Of a stretch of DNA of 64,000 bases, positions 9,080 through 16,290 are shown piece after piece. The DNA is taken from the NCBI GenBank assembly GCA_016874005.1, contig VGVQ01000018.1:23100-87099 (forward strand), in the 5' to 3' direction. Position 1 is the stretch's first letter. Every line of letters starts with the position of its first letter. The stretch is from Gemmatimonadota bacterium. GTDB taxonomy: Bacteria; Gemmatimonadota; Gemmatimonadetes; Gemmatimonadales; GWC2-71-9. Both the position numbers and the translations under genes were made by a program. The notes below the pieces were generated by a model. It made no database searches. It was given only the letters and a program-made list of their open reading frames with translations, and was not told the origin of the DNA.

Positions 9080-10355
9080 CGACTCGTTCGACCTGGGCTC
9101 CCAGGGCACGCAGTCGGGTGTCGATTCGTTCGTATCCCCGCTCGATTTGACCGACGTTGTGGATGGTACTCTGGCCCTCGGCGGCGAGGGCCGCCAGGAG
9201 CATGGCCATCCCGGCCCTGATATCCGGCGACTCGACGACCCCGCCGCGGAGCGGCGACGGACCGGCAATGACGGCCCGGTGGGGGTCGCAGAGGACGATC
9301 CGAGCCCCCATTCCGATCAGCTTGTCGACGAAGTACAGCCGCGACTCGAACATCTTTTCGAACACGAGGAGCATGCCGTGACATTGGGTGGCCGCGACCA
9401 CCACGATCGACATGACGTCGGCCGGGAACGCCGGCCAGGGACCATCTTCGAGCTTCGGCACGTGTCCGCCCAGATCGGGTCGGATCCGGCGCTCTTGATC
9501 CCGATCCACCACCAGCTTGGTCCCGTCGAGACGCGGTCGGATCCCCAAGCGGTCGAACCCGATCAGGGTGGCACGAAGATCGTCCGCCCGGACGCCGTCG
9601 ATGACGAGGTGGCCATTGGTGACCGCCGCCAGGCCGATGAAACTGCCGATCTCGATGTGGTCGGGCCCGATCTCGTAGCGGCACCCCCGCAACGGCCGAC
9701 CGCCCCGAACGGTGTAGGTATTCGACCCGATCCCTTCGATCTCGGCACCCATGGCCACCAGGAACCGCGCCAGATCTTGGACATGCGGTTCGGCGGCGGC
9801 ATTGCGGAGGATCGTGGTTCCGGTGGCCCGGACGGCCGCCATGAGCGCGTTTTCGGTCGCGGTGACACTCGGCTCGTCGAGGAAGACGTCGGCGCCCTGG
9901 AGCCGCTTTCCCTCGATCTCGTACCGGTCCCCGGCCATGACCGTCGCACCTAACGCTTCGAGGGCGAGAAAATGGGTGTCGACCCGCCGGCGCCCGATCA
10001 CGTCGCCACCGGGCGGCGGCAGCTTGACCTCTCCGAATCGGGCCAGGAGGGGGGCCGCCAGCAGGATCGACGCCCGGATCTTGGCGCACAGCCCGGGGTC
10101 GAGCGGTTTCGAGGCGGCGGGCCTGGCGTCGATCGTCACGGTGTTCGGCTCGGTCCAGGCGGCCTCGGCGCCGAGATCGCAGAGCAGGGCGATCAGCATC
10201 TCGACGTCGCGGATCCGGGGCACATTGGCGAGCACCACCGGTCCATCGGCCAACAGGCTCGCGGCGAGGATCGGAAGGGCGGCGTTCTTGTTGCCCGCGG
10301 GTCGCACGATGCCGTCCAGGGGACGGCCCCCTTGAACGATGAATCGCGGTGGCAT
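9072..10355 (-). CDS. murA: UDP-N-acetylglucosamine 1-carboxyvinyltransferase, Asp in place of catalytic Cys
   Basis: First committed step of peptidoglycan synthesis: adds enolpyruvate from PEP to UDP-GlcNAc. The 427-residue length is usual, with the RPAGNKNAALPILAASLL start and two inside-out alpha/beta domains. The active-site loop reads PPPGGDVIGRR, so residue 118, equivalent to E. coli Cys115, is Asp. In known enzymes (mycobacteria, chlamydiae) Cys-to-Asp keeps activity but blocks fosfomycin alkylation, so intrinsic fosfomycin resistance of the enzyme is predicted. The Ala-Leu-Gly at about 135 uses a TTA codon in a CGTTAGG word. It is first in its unit and divergent from 10418. Confidence 0.97.
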   Translation of the reverse strand: MPPRFIVQGGRPLDGIVRPAGNKNAALPILAASLLADGPVVLANVPRIRDVEMLIALLCDLGAEAAWTEPNTVTIDARPAASKPLDPGLCAKIRASILLAAPLLARFGEVKLPPPGGDVIGRRRVDTHFLALEALGATVMAGDRYEIEGKRLQGADVFLDEPSVTATENALMAAVRATGTTILRNAAAEPHVQDLARFLVAMGAEIEGIGSNTYTVRGGRPLRGCRYEIGPDHIEIGSFIGLAAVTNGHLVIDGVRADDLRATLIGFDRLGIRPRLDGTKLVVDRDQERRIRPDLGGHVPKLEDGPWPAFPADVMSIVVVAATQCHGMLLVFEKMFESRLYFVDKLIGMGARIVLCDPHRAVIAGPSPLRGGVVESPDIRAGMAMLLAALAAEGQSTIHNVGQIERGYERIDTRLRALGAQVERVDD

Positions 10356-10417
10356 GGCGCAAAACCTCGCCGCGACCGGTGCGGCACGTCAAGGCGAAGT
10401 CGTTATCTTTGGATCTG

Positions 10418-10876
10418 ATGACTCCGATTCCCGGTTGGGTCGGCCCCACGGTGGCCATCGCGCTGGTCTTCATCGCGCTGGCGTTCGTGGCGATCGCGGC
10501 CACCGCGTTCCTACTCGCCAAACGGGCCACCGATCGAAGCCGTGACCTGGCCAAGGAACTCGCCGAGTTCCGCCAAGATCTCCGCCCGACCATCGACGCC
10601 TTGAACCGCCTGGCCGCCACCGGGACCGATGTCGGCGGTCGGCTCAAGGAGGAGGCCCTGGCCGTGATCGACACCAGTCGGAGACTGCGGCGGGGCGTCA
10701 TCAGCGGGGCCAGACGGGTCCAGGGCCGCCTCCGCGACCTCGACGCCCTCTACGAGGTGGTCCACGACGAAATCGAGGATACCGCGCTCGATGTCGCCGC
10801 GACCCTCCGCACCGTCCGGACCGGGGCCTCCGCCCTGGGGAGGATCAAACGTCTCCTCACCCGAGGGCGCCGGTGA
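10418..10876 (+). CDS. Single-pass membrane protein with coiled-coil tail (DUF948-like)
   Basis: 152 residues. The N-terminal half has one strong hydrophobic helix (about residues 9-32). It is followed by a basic stop-transfer stretch and a long charged alpha-helical region with heptad-like spacing (RDLAKELAEFRQDLRPTIDALNRL), ending in a basic tail RLLTRGRR. This layout resembles DUF948/YoxC proteins, but I cannot assign a function. The start at 10418 puts the membrane helix at the N-terminus; a TTATCT box lies 9 bases upstream. The stop overlaps the next GTG (GTGA), so it is coupled to the phospholipase-like gene. Confidence 0.72.
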   Translation: MTPIPGWVGPTVAIALVFIALAFVAIAATAFLLAKRATDRSRDLAKELAEFRQDLRPTIDALNRLAATGTDVGGRLKEEALAVIDTSRRLRRGVISGARRVQGRLRDLDALYEVVHDEIEDTALDVAATLRTVRTGASALGRIKRLLTRGRR

Positions 10877-11850
10877 GCCGAGGCCAGGTCGTGGCTGTCG
10901 GTATCATCGGGGCGGTCGCGGCGCTATTCCTCACGCCGGGCGACCTCCATGCCTGGACCCACGGGACCCACATCTACCTGAGCGAGACGATCCTCGCCAA
11001 CGCCCGGCTGCTACCGCGGCCGATCGCCGAGTTGCTGCACGCTTTCCCCTATGATTTTCTCTACGGATCGATCGCCCCCGACACCTCGATCGCCAAGAAG
11101 TACGTCCCCAAGGGCCGGCACTCCCATTTCTGGAACGTCGGCCAGGAGACCTACGATTTCGCCGCGACGGATGCCCTGCGGGCCTTCGGCCTCGGCTACC
11201 TGACGCACCTCGCGGCCGATACCATCGCCCACAACTATTTCGTGCCTCGTCAGCTCCTCTTGACGAGCAGCACCAGAACCATGGGCCACGGGTATTGGGA
11301 ACTCCGAGTCGAGACCCACCTCACCGACCACTACGCTCGGCGGGCCCGAGACCTGATTCGGCTCGACCACTCGGTCGCTGACCTGCATTTGGAGCGGATC
11401 ATCTCGCCAACGCTGTTCAGCGTCCGGACCAATCGCCGGATTTTTCGGGGCATCGTTCATCTCTCGGACACCAAGAGCTGGCAGGTGGCCATGCGGGCCG
11501 CGCGGGACCGCAGCCGGTGGCTTTTGACCGACGAGGACGTCGAACGCCATCTCGCGGTGGCCTACGAGTTCGTGATGGAGACCCTCGCGGAGCTCGGCGA
11601 TCGTGCCGGTCGGGCTCGGCAACTCGATCCGTCCGGCGATGCGGCGCTGCGCCGAGCCAAGCGATGGCGTCGGGAGGCGCTTTGGAAGGGCGGGCTCTGG
11701 GTGCCCGAACGCATGGTCGACGAGGCGGAATCCCGATTCGGGCTGCCGCGCGTTGATCTGGCCTTTTGGCGAGCCTCGGCGACCCAGCGCCCTTGGCTCA
11801 TCGACCCCAACATCGGCTCGAACCTCACCGTCAGCCAAGGAGCAAACTGA
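10873..11850 (+). CDS. Zinc-dependent phospholipase C / S1-P1-like family protein
   Basis: 325 residues with an N-terminal signal peptide (hydrophobic to about residue 21, then LHAW). The PF00882-type features are visible: HAWTHGTHIYLSETIL, a YDFLYGSIAPDTS block, HSHFWN and GYLTHLAADTIAHNYFVP, which supply the His and Asp residues that bind three zinc ions in this fold. The C-terminal 120 residues are helical and basic. It is probably exported and could act on phospholipids or nucleic acids, but the substrate cannot be told. The GTG start overlaps the upstream stop by 4 bases. Confidence 0.75.
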   Translation: MSRGQVVAVGIIGAVAALFLTPGDLHAWTHGTHIYLSETILANARLLPRPIAELLHAFPYDFLYGSIAPDTSIAKKYVPKGRHSHFWNVGQETYDFAATDALRAFGLGYLTHLAADTIAHNYFVPRQLLLTSSTRTMGHGYWELRVETHLTDHYARRARDLIRLDHSVADLHLERIISPTLFSVRTNRRIFRGIVHLSDTKSWQVAMRAARDRSRWLLTDEDVERHLAVAYEFVMETLAELGDRAGRARQLDPSGDAALRRAKRWRREALWKGGLWVPERMVDEAESRFGLPRVDLAFWRASATQRPWLIDPNIGSNLTVSQGAN

Positions 11851-11851
11851 G

Positions 11852-11956
11852 ATGGGCAAAGGAGATCGTCGGACCCGCAAAGGCAAGATCTTTCGGGGCA
11901 CCACCGGGAAGAAACGCGCCAAGGGCAAGAAGCGCCCGGCGGCCAGCAAGAAATAG
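11852..11956 (+). CDS. 30S ribosomal protein bTHX (Thx)
   Basis: A 34-residue, very basic peptide. The start MGKGDRRTRKGKIFRGTTGK matches the Thx family, first known from the Thermus 30S subunit, where it sits in a cavity at the top of the head and stabilises rRNA. It ends in a Lys-rich tail (KKRPAASKK). The ATG follows AGGAG with about 9 bases spacing, one base after the stop of the phospholipase-like gene. A strong hairpin terminator follows at once. Confidence 0.85.
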   Translation: MGKGDRRTRKGKIFRGTTGKKRAKGKKRPAASKK

Positions 11957-11957
11957 T

Positions 11958-11983
11958 CGAAGGGGCTTCGCTCTGCCCCTTCG
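11958..11983. terminator. Bidirectional hairpin between convergent genes
   Basis: A 9-bp perfect stem CGAAGGGGC/GCCCCTTCG with an 8-base loop, starting two bases after the bTHX stop and ending five bases before the end of the convergent PLP-enzyme gene. The T-tracts are weak on both sides. Confidence 0.6.
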
Positions 11984-11987
11984 TGGT

Positions 11988-13217
11988 TCAAGACGGCAGC
12001 GACGCCACGCCGGCGATGAGTCGATCGACCTCGTCGGCCGTGGTGTAGCAGGCGCAACCGGCCCGGACCAATCCCTGCGGGCCGAGGCCAAGACGCTCGA
12101 CCACGGTCTTCGCATAGAAGTCTCCATGACTCAGGAACAGGCCCTTCTCGGCCAACCGAGCCGCCACATCGGTTGACCGGATGCCCTTCACCACGAACGC
12201 CACGGTCGGCGTTCGCGGAGCCGCGGGGGGCGGGCCGAACAGGGCAACACCGGGCAACGCGGCGAGCCCTCGCCAGAGCCGCTCCTGCAGGGCGGTTCCC
12301 CGTTCGTGGAGGATCCGGTAGGCCGCTTCGAGGGCGGTGCGGCGATCGGCTCCCTGGGCCAGCCCCGCGAGGAAATCGATCGCCGCTCGACACCCGACGA
12401 TGGCCTCGTGGCTCTGGGTGCCCGTTTCGATTCGCTCGGGAATGGTATCCGGTGCCGGACGGACCTTGGGCACCTCGACGGCGAGCAGCGCGGCGGCCCG
12501 TCCGTAGAGGATGCCGAGGTGAGGGCCATAGAACTTGTAGGCGGAGCAGGCCAGGAAATCGCAACCCAGGCGCCGCACGTCTGGCAGAACATGGGGCACC
12601 GCGTGGACCGCATCCACGAAGGTGGTGATCCCCCGCCCCGCCGCCGCGGCCACCACCGTCCCGACATCCGACACCGTCCCGAGGGCATTGGAGGCCCAGC
12701 CGATCGCGACGAGGCGCGTTCTCGGGCCGAATGCCCCGATGACCTGGTCCACGTCGAGAGTGCCCTCGTCGACCCGAAACGGGACTCGCCGCACCACCAA
12801 GCCGCGATCGGCGGCCGCCGCTTCCCACGGCGCGATGTTGCCGTGGTGCTCCAGTTCGGTGAGGACGATCTCGTCGCCGGCGTCCCAGCCTCGGACGAGT
12901 CCGCGAGCCAGGTGAAAGGTCAGCGACGTCATGTTCAGGCCAAAGGCCACCTCGTCCGCCCCGGCGCCGAGCAGGTCGGCGACAGCCAGACGGGCCTCGC
13001 CGATCAGGCGATCGGTCTCTTGGCTGGTGGGATAGGCCCAGTGGGTATTGGCGTTGTGGCGGGCGAGGTAGTCGCTCATCGCGTCGATGACTTGCTGGGG
13101 CACCTGGGTACCACCGGGACCGTCGAAGAAGGCGACCGGTTGGTTCCGGTGGCACCGCCGCAGGGCCGGAAAATCCGCCCGAATCTCATCGACGGATCGG
13201 GGCGATTTCGCTGCCAT
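11988..13217 (-). CDS. Class V aminotransferase, cysteine desulfurase-like
   Basis: A 409-residue PLP enzyme of the fold-type I class V group, closest in pattern to the cysteine desulfurase-like TIGR01976 family. Visible marks are FFDGPGGTQVPQQVIDAM at the N-terminus, ELEHHGNIAPWE, VDAVHAVPH, and SAYKFYGPHLG, whose Lys would bind PLP. The end of the protein has HGDFYAKTVVERLGLGPQGLVRAGCACYTTADEVDRL. Whether it makes persulfide from cysteine or acts on another amino acid is open. It follows gatB with no gap at all. Confidence 0.83.
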   Translation of the reverse strand: MAAKSPRSVDEIRADFPALRRCHRNQPVAFFDGPGGTQVPQQVIDAMSDYLARHNANTHWAYPTSQETDRLIGEARLAVADLLGAGADEVAFGLNMTSLTFHLARGLVRGWDAGDEIVLTELEHHGNIAPWEAAAADRGLVVRRVPFRVDEGTLDVDQVIGAFGPRTRLVAIGWASNALGTVSDVGTVVAAAAGRGITTFVDAVHAVPHVLPDVRRLGCDFLACSAYKFYGPHLGILYGRAAALLAVEVPKVRPAPDTIPERIETGTQSHEAIVGCRAAIDFLAGLAQGADRRTALEAAYRILHERGTALQERLWRGLAALPGVALFGPPPAAPRTPTVAFVVKGIRSTDVAARLAEKGLFLSHGDFYAKTVVERLGLGPQGLVRAGCACYTTADEVDRLIAGVASLPS

Positions 13218-14633
13218 CTACAACCTCGCTTTGATGAGGGCTGCCACGGCCTTGGGGTCCGCGGTACCTCGGCTCGCTTTCATCACCTGCCCCACGAGGA
13301 ACCCCATCAGCTTCCCTTCTCCGGCGGCGAGCCTTTGGCGCTCGGCGGGGTGAGCGCCGAGCACCTCGTCGACCCAGACGGCGAGGGCTTGGTCGTCCCG
13401 CACTTGGATCAGACCGAGGCGTCCGGCCACCGCGCGGGCCGACTCCCGTTCCGGGCCGAGCCGGGCGAACACGGTTCGAGCCGCCGCGCCGCTCACCGCC
13501 CCCTCGGCCACCATGGCGATCAGCTCCGCGACCAGGTCGGGTGGTACCGCCAGGTGGCCATCCTCTTTTCGACGCGCGAGCACTTCGCCCTGAACCCAGT
13601 TGGCAGCCGACTTGGCCGGTGCGCCGGCCGCGATCATCGCCTCGAAGTAGTCCGCGATGGCCGGATCAGCGGTCAGCACTTCGGCATCGTACCCGGAAAG
13701 ACCCAGGGCGGCCTCGAACCGCTCCCGCCGAGCCGCGGGGAGTTCCGGAAGGGCGGCACGTTGCCGCTCGAGCCATGACGGGTCCAACACGAGTGGGGGG
13801 AGATCCGGATCCGGGAAATAGCGATAGTCGTGGCTTTCCTCCTTCGACCGCATCGGCCGAACGGTGCCGGAATCGGCATCGAACGACAGCGTCACTTGCT
13901 CGACTCGATCTCCACGATCGAGCAGGGCGGTCTGGCGAGCGGCCTCGGCCGCGACGGCCCGCTCCACGTTCGCGAAGCTGTTCAGGTTCTTCACTTCGGT
14001 CTTGGTGCCCAAGCTGGACGCGCCGAGCGGACGAACCGAGATGTTGGCATCGACCCGCAGACTGCCCTCCTCCATGTTGCAGTCGCTCACCTCGAGGTAC
14101 TCGAGGATTCGCTTCAGCCCGTTGAGGAAGGTCCTGGCCTCCGCGCCGGAGCGAAGGTGCGGCTCCGAAACGATCTCCGCCAACGGCACCCCGGCGCGGT
14201 TGAGATCGACCCCGGTGGCATCGGGAAAGCGGTCATGGACCAGCTTGCCGGCATCCTCCTCGAGGTGGAGCCTGGTGATGCCGACGGCCACCGCTCCGCG
14301 CTCGGTCGCGATCTGGAGCCGGCCGTGCCGGGCGAGGGGTTGGTCGAACTGGGAGATCTGGTAACCCTTGGGCAGGTCGGGATAGAAGTAGTTCTTCCGG
14401 GCGAACACCGACCGGGGATTCACGGTGCAACCGAGGCCCAGGCCGGCCCGAACCGCGAGGGCAACCGCCGCCTGGTTGGGCACCGGGAGCGCCCCGGGCA
14501 ATCCAAGGCAGACTGGGCACACCTGGCTGTTAGGCGGAGCGCCGAAGACGGTGGGGCATCCGCAGAACAGCTTGCTCGCCGTGGCGAGCTGTACGTGGAT
14601 CTCCAGTCCGATCACCGTTTCCCACCCGGTCAT
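13218..14633 (-). CDS. gatB: Asp-tRNA(Asn)/Glu-tRNA(Gln) amidotransferase subunit B
   Basis: Subunit of the GatCAB enzyme that turns mischarged Glu-tRNA(Gln) or Asp-tRNA(Asn) into the correct product. It binds the tRNA and activates the acyl group. The ATG at 14633 gives the standard start GWETVIGLEIHVQL; the open frame continues upstream inside gatA without meaning. 471 residues, with zinc-type cysteines in FCGCPTVFG...QVCPVCLG, the cradle motif NYFYPDLPKGYQISQFD and the C-terminal YqeY-like tail. It overlaps gatA by 4 bases (ATGA). A CCTAACA word encodes Pro-Asn near residue 37. Confidence 0.97.
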   Translation of the reverse strand: MTGWETVIGLEIHVQLATASKLFCGCPTVFGAPPNSQVCPVCLGLPGALPVPNQAAVALAVRAGLGLGCTVNPRSVFARKNYFYPDLPKGYQISQFDQPLARHGRLQIATERGAVAVGITRLHLEEDAGKLVHDRFPDATGVDLNRAGVPLAEIVSEPHLRSGAEARTFLNGLKRILEYLEVSDCNMEEGSLRVDANISVRPLGASSLGTKTEVKNLNSFANVERAVAAEAARQTALLDRGDRVEQVTLSFDADSGTVRPMRSKEESHDYRYFPDPDLPPLVLDPSWLERQRAALPELPAARRERFEAALGLSGYDAEVLTADPAIADYFEAMIAAGAPAKSAANWVQGEVLARRKEDGHLAVPPDLVAELIAMVAEGAVSGAAARTVFARLGPERESARAVAGRLGLIQVRDDQALAVWVDEVLGAHPAERQRLAAGEGKLMGFLVGQVMKASRGTADPKAVAALIKARL

Positions 14634-16000
14634 CGGAGTTCCGCCACGGGATCGACGACCCGTTCCAGCGCCGCCGCCACGGTTAGCACGCGTTCGTCGC
14701 CGGCGGCGGGCCCAATCAACTGGACCCCGACCGGCAGTCCCTCGGTGCGGCCGATCGGGAGGCTGATGGCCGGGAGCCCGGCCAAGCTCACCGCGCAAAC
14801 GAAGGTGTCCGCCAGATACATGGCGACGGGATCGGACACCTTTTCGCCGAGCCGAAAGGCCGGCGACGGGGTGGTCGGGGTGAGCAAGAGGTCGACCCCA
14901 TCGTTGAAGACCCGGTCGAAGTCGGCCGCGATCCTGCTCCGCGCGAGTTGCGCCTTGCCGTAGTAGGTGTCGTGGTACCCGGCGCTGAGCACGTACGTCC
15001 CGACCACGATTCGTCGGCGGACTTCGGGGCCGAAACCCTGGCCTCGGGTCGCCCGATAGAGGTCGTCGATCGTCGCGGTGGGGCTAACCCTCCGCTGACC
15101 GTACCTGACGCCGTCGAATCGGGCCAGATTGGCGGCCGCTTCGGCGGGGGCGAGGACGTAGTAGGTGGGAACGGCGTATCGGGTGTGGGGAAGCTCGACC
15201 CAGCGGACACGGGCGCCTAACGCCTCGAGACAGGCTTTGGCGCGTTCCACCCCGGCCGCGATCGCCGGATCGAGGTCCGCCGGCCAGTACTCCCGCGGTA
15301 ACCCGATGGTCATCTCGCCGAGGTCGGCCGGGATCGAGGCCAGATGAATGGGCGGCTCGGCGCGACTGGTGGCGTCGCGCGGATCCGGGCCCGAGATCGC
15401 CTCGAGCACCGTCGCCGCCGTCGCCACGTCCCGGCCGAAGACGGCCACGCAGTCGAGCGACGACCCGAACGCGACCAGGCCGTAGCGGCTGACTCGGCCG
15501 TAGGTCGGTTTCATCCCGACGACGCCGCAGAACGCCGCCGGCTGGCGAACCGAGCCACCAGTCTCCGATCCGAGGGCGGCCGGAACCACGCCCGCGCCGA
15601 CCAGCGCGGCCGAACCGCCCGAACTCCCGCCCGGCACCCGGCTCGAGTCGAGCGGGTGGAGCACCGGCCCATAGGCCGAAAACTCGGACGACGACCCCAT
15701 GGCGAACTCGTCCATGTTTGTCTTGGCGGCGATCAGCGCGCCCGCGGCCCGAAGCCGTCGCACCACGGTAGCCTCGAACGGCGACCGATATCCCTCGAGA
15801 ATTCGCGAGGCGCAGGTGGTCGGCAGCGAGGCGGTGACCAAATTGTCCTTGACCGCGACCGCGGTCCCGGCGAGAGGCCCGCCGTGGGGTCTGAGCGCCT
15901 GGGCCAGGAGGTCGTCCTCGGACCAGGCAAGGGTGGCGTTGAGGTGGGCCGCTTGGCGCAATCGTTCCGCGGTGGCCCGGGCCAGGGCCTCGGGGGTCAC
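14630..16000 (-). CDS. gatA: Asp-tRNA(Asn)/Glu-tRNA(Gln) amidotransferase subunit A
   Basis: Glutaminase subunit of GatCAB: releases ammonia from glutamine and channels it to GatB. 456 residues of the amidase-signature family, with Lys in AVAVKDNL, the Ser-rich loop PGGSSGGSAALVGAG and the nucleophile region GSETGGSVRQPAAFCG, i.e. a complete Ser-Ser-Lys triad. The GTG start overlaps the gatC stop (GTGA). The order gatC-gatA-gatB with 4-base overlaps should give equal amounts of the three subunits. One TTA codon (Ala-Leu-Gly) falls in a CGTTAGG word. Confidence 0.97.
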   Translation of the reverse strand: MTPEALARATAERLRQAAHLNATLAWSEDDLLAQALRPHGGPLAGTAVAVKDNLVTASLPTTCASRILEGYRSPFEATVVRRLRAAGALIAAKTNMDEFAMGSSSEFSAYGPVLHPLDSSRVPGGSSGGSAALVGAGVVPAALGSETGGSVRQPAAFCGVVGMKPTYGRVSRYGLVAFGSSLDCVAVFGRDVATAATVLEAISGPDPRDATSRAEPPIHLASIPADLGEMTIGLPREYWPADLDPAIAAGVERAKACLEALGARVRWVELPHTRYAVPTYYVLAPAEAAANLARFDGVRYGQRRVSPTATIDDLYRATRGQGFGPEVRRRIVVGTYVLSAGYHDTYYGKAQLARSRIAADFDRVFNDGVDLLLTPTTPSPAFRLGEKVSDPVAMYLADTFVCAVSLAGLPAISLPIGRTEGLPVGVQLIGPAAGDERVLTVAAALERVVDPVAELR

Positions 16001-16290
16001 CGCCGGTCCCCAGCCGCTGGCCGCGGAACCACGAAGAAGCCATCGACGAACGCCGGGGCGAAGGCGGCCGGCGATCCGGCGAGGTCGGCCGGAGCGATCA
16101 CATCTTCACGCAGCGAGCTGGGCGGCCAATCGGGTGCCTTCGGCGCCGGCTCGGCGTCGGGCAGGTTGGTGAGCTGCTCCACGTACGCCAGAATCGCGGA
16201 AACGTCTCGGATCAGGGGCCCAAGATCGGCGTCGCTCACCTGGAGGCGGGCGAGCGCCGCCATCGCCCGGATCGGCGCCGGGTCGGTCAC
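15997..16290 (-). CDS. gatC: Asp-tRNA(Asn)/Glu-tRNA(Gln) amidotransferase subunit C
   Basis: Small belt subunit that wraps around GatA and GatB. 97 residues. The GTG start overlaps the pcrA stop by 4 bases (GTGA) and the C-terminus overlaps gatA in the same way. Family features: RAMAALARLQVSD at the N-terminus, LIRDVSAILAYVEQL in the middle, then LREDVIAPA and the C-terminal FFVVPR. The frame runs open far upstream through pcrA, but that part is the shadow of the helicase gene. Confidence 0.9.
   Translation of the reverse strand: MTDPAPIRAMAALARLQVSDADLGPLIRDVSAILAYVEQLTNLPDAEPAPKAPDWPPSSLREDVIAPADLAGSPAAFAPAFVDGFFVVPRPAAGDRR

Noticed and set aside
10363..10392. TTGACG upstream of murA as a promoter
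   Set aside because: The -35 is good and would give a leaderless murA, but no acceptable -10 is found at 16-19 bases (CGAGGT, GAGGTT), so I did not list it.
10403..10408. TTATCT boxes at 10403, near 52880, 60613 and 63095 as -10 elements
   Set aside because: No matching -35 at a proper distance. They may be real but the evidence is one hexamer each.
14634..14798. N-terminal extension of gatB (and similar ones of nusA, serS, mutL, bshA, topA, 41953 and 61753)
   Set aside because: The extra residues lie inside the upstream gene or tRNA, have no family counterpart, and a start with normal N-terminus and a 4-base overlap or Shine-Dalgarno exists downstream.
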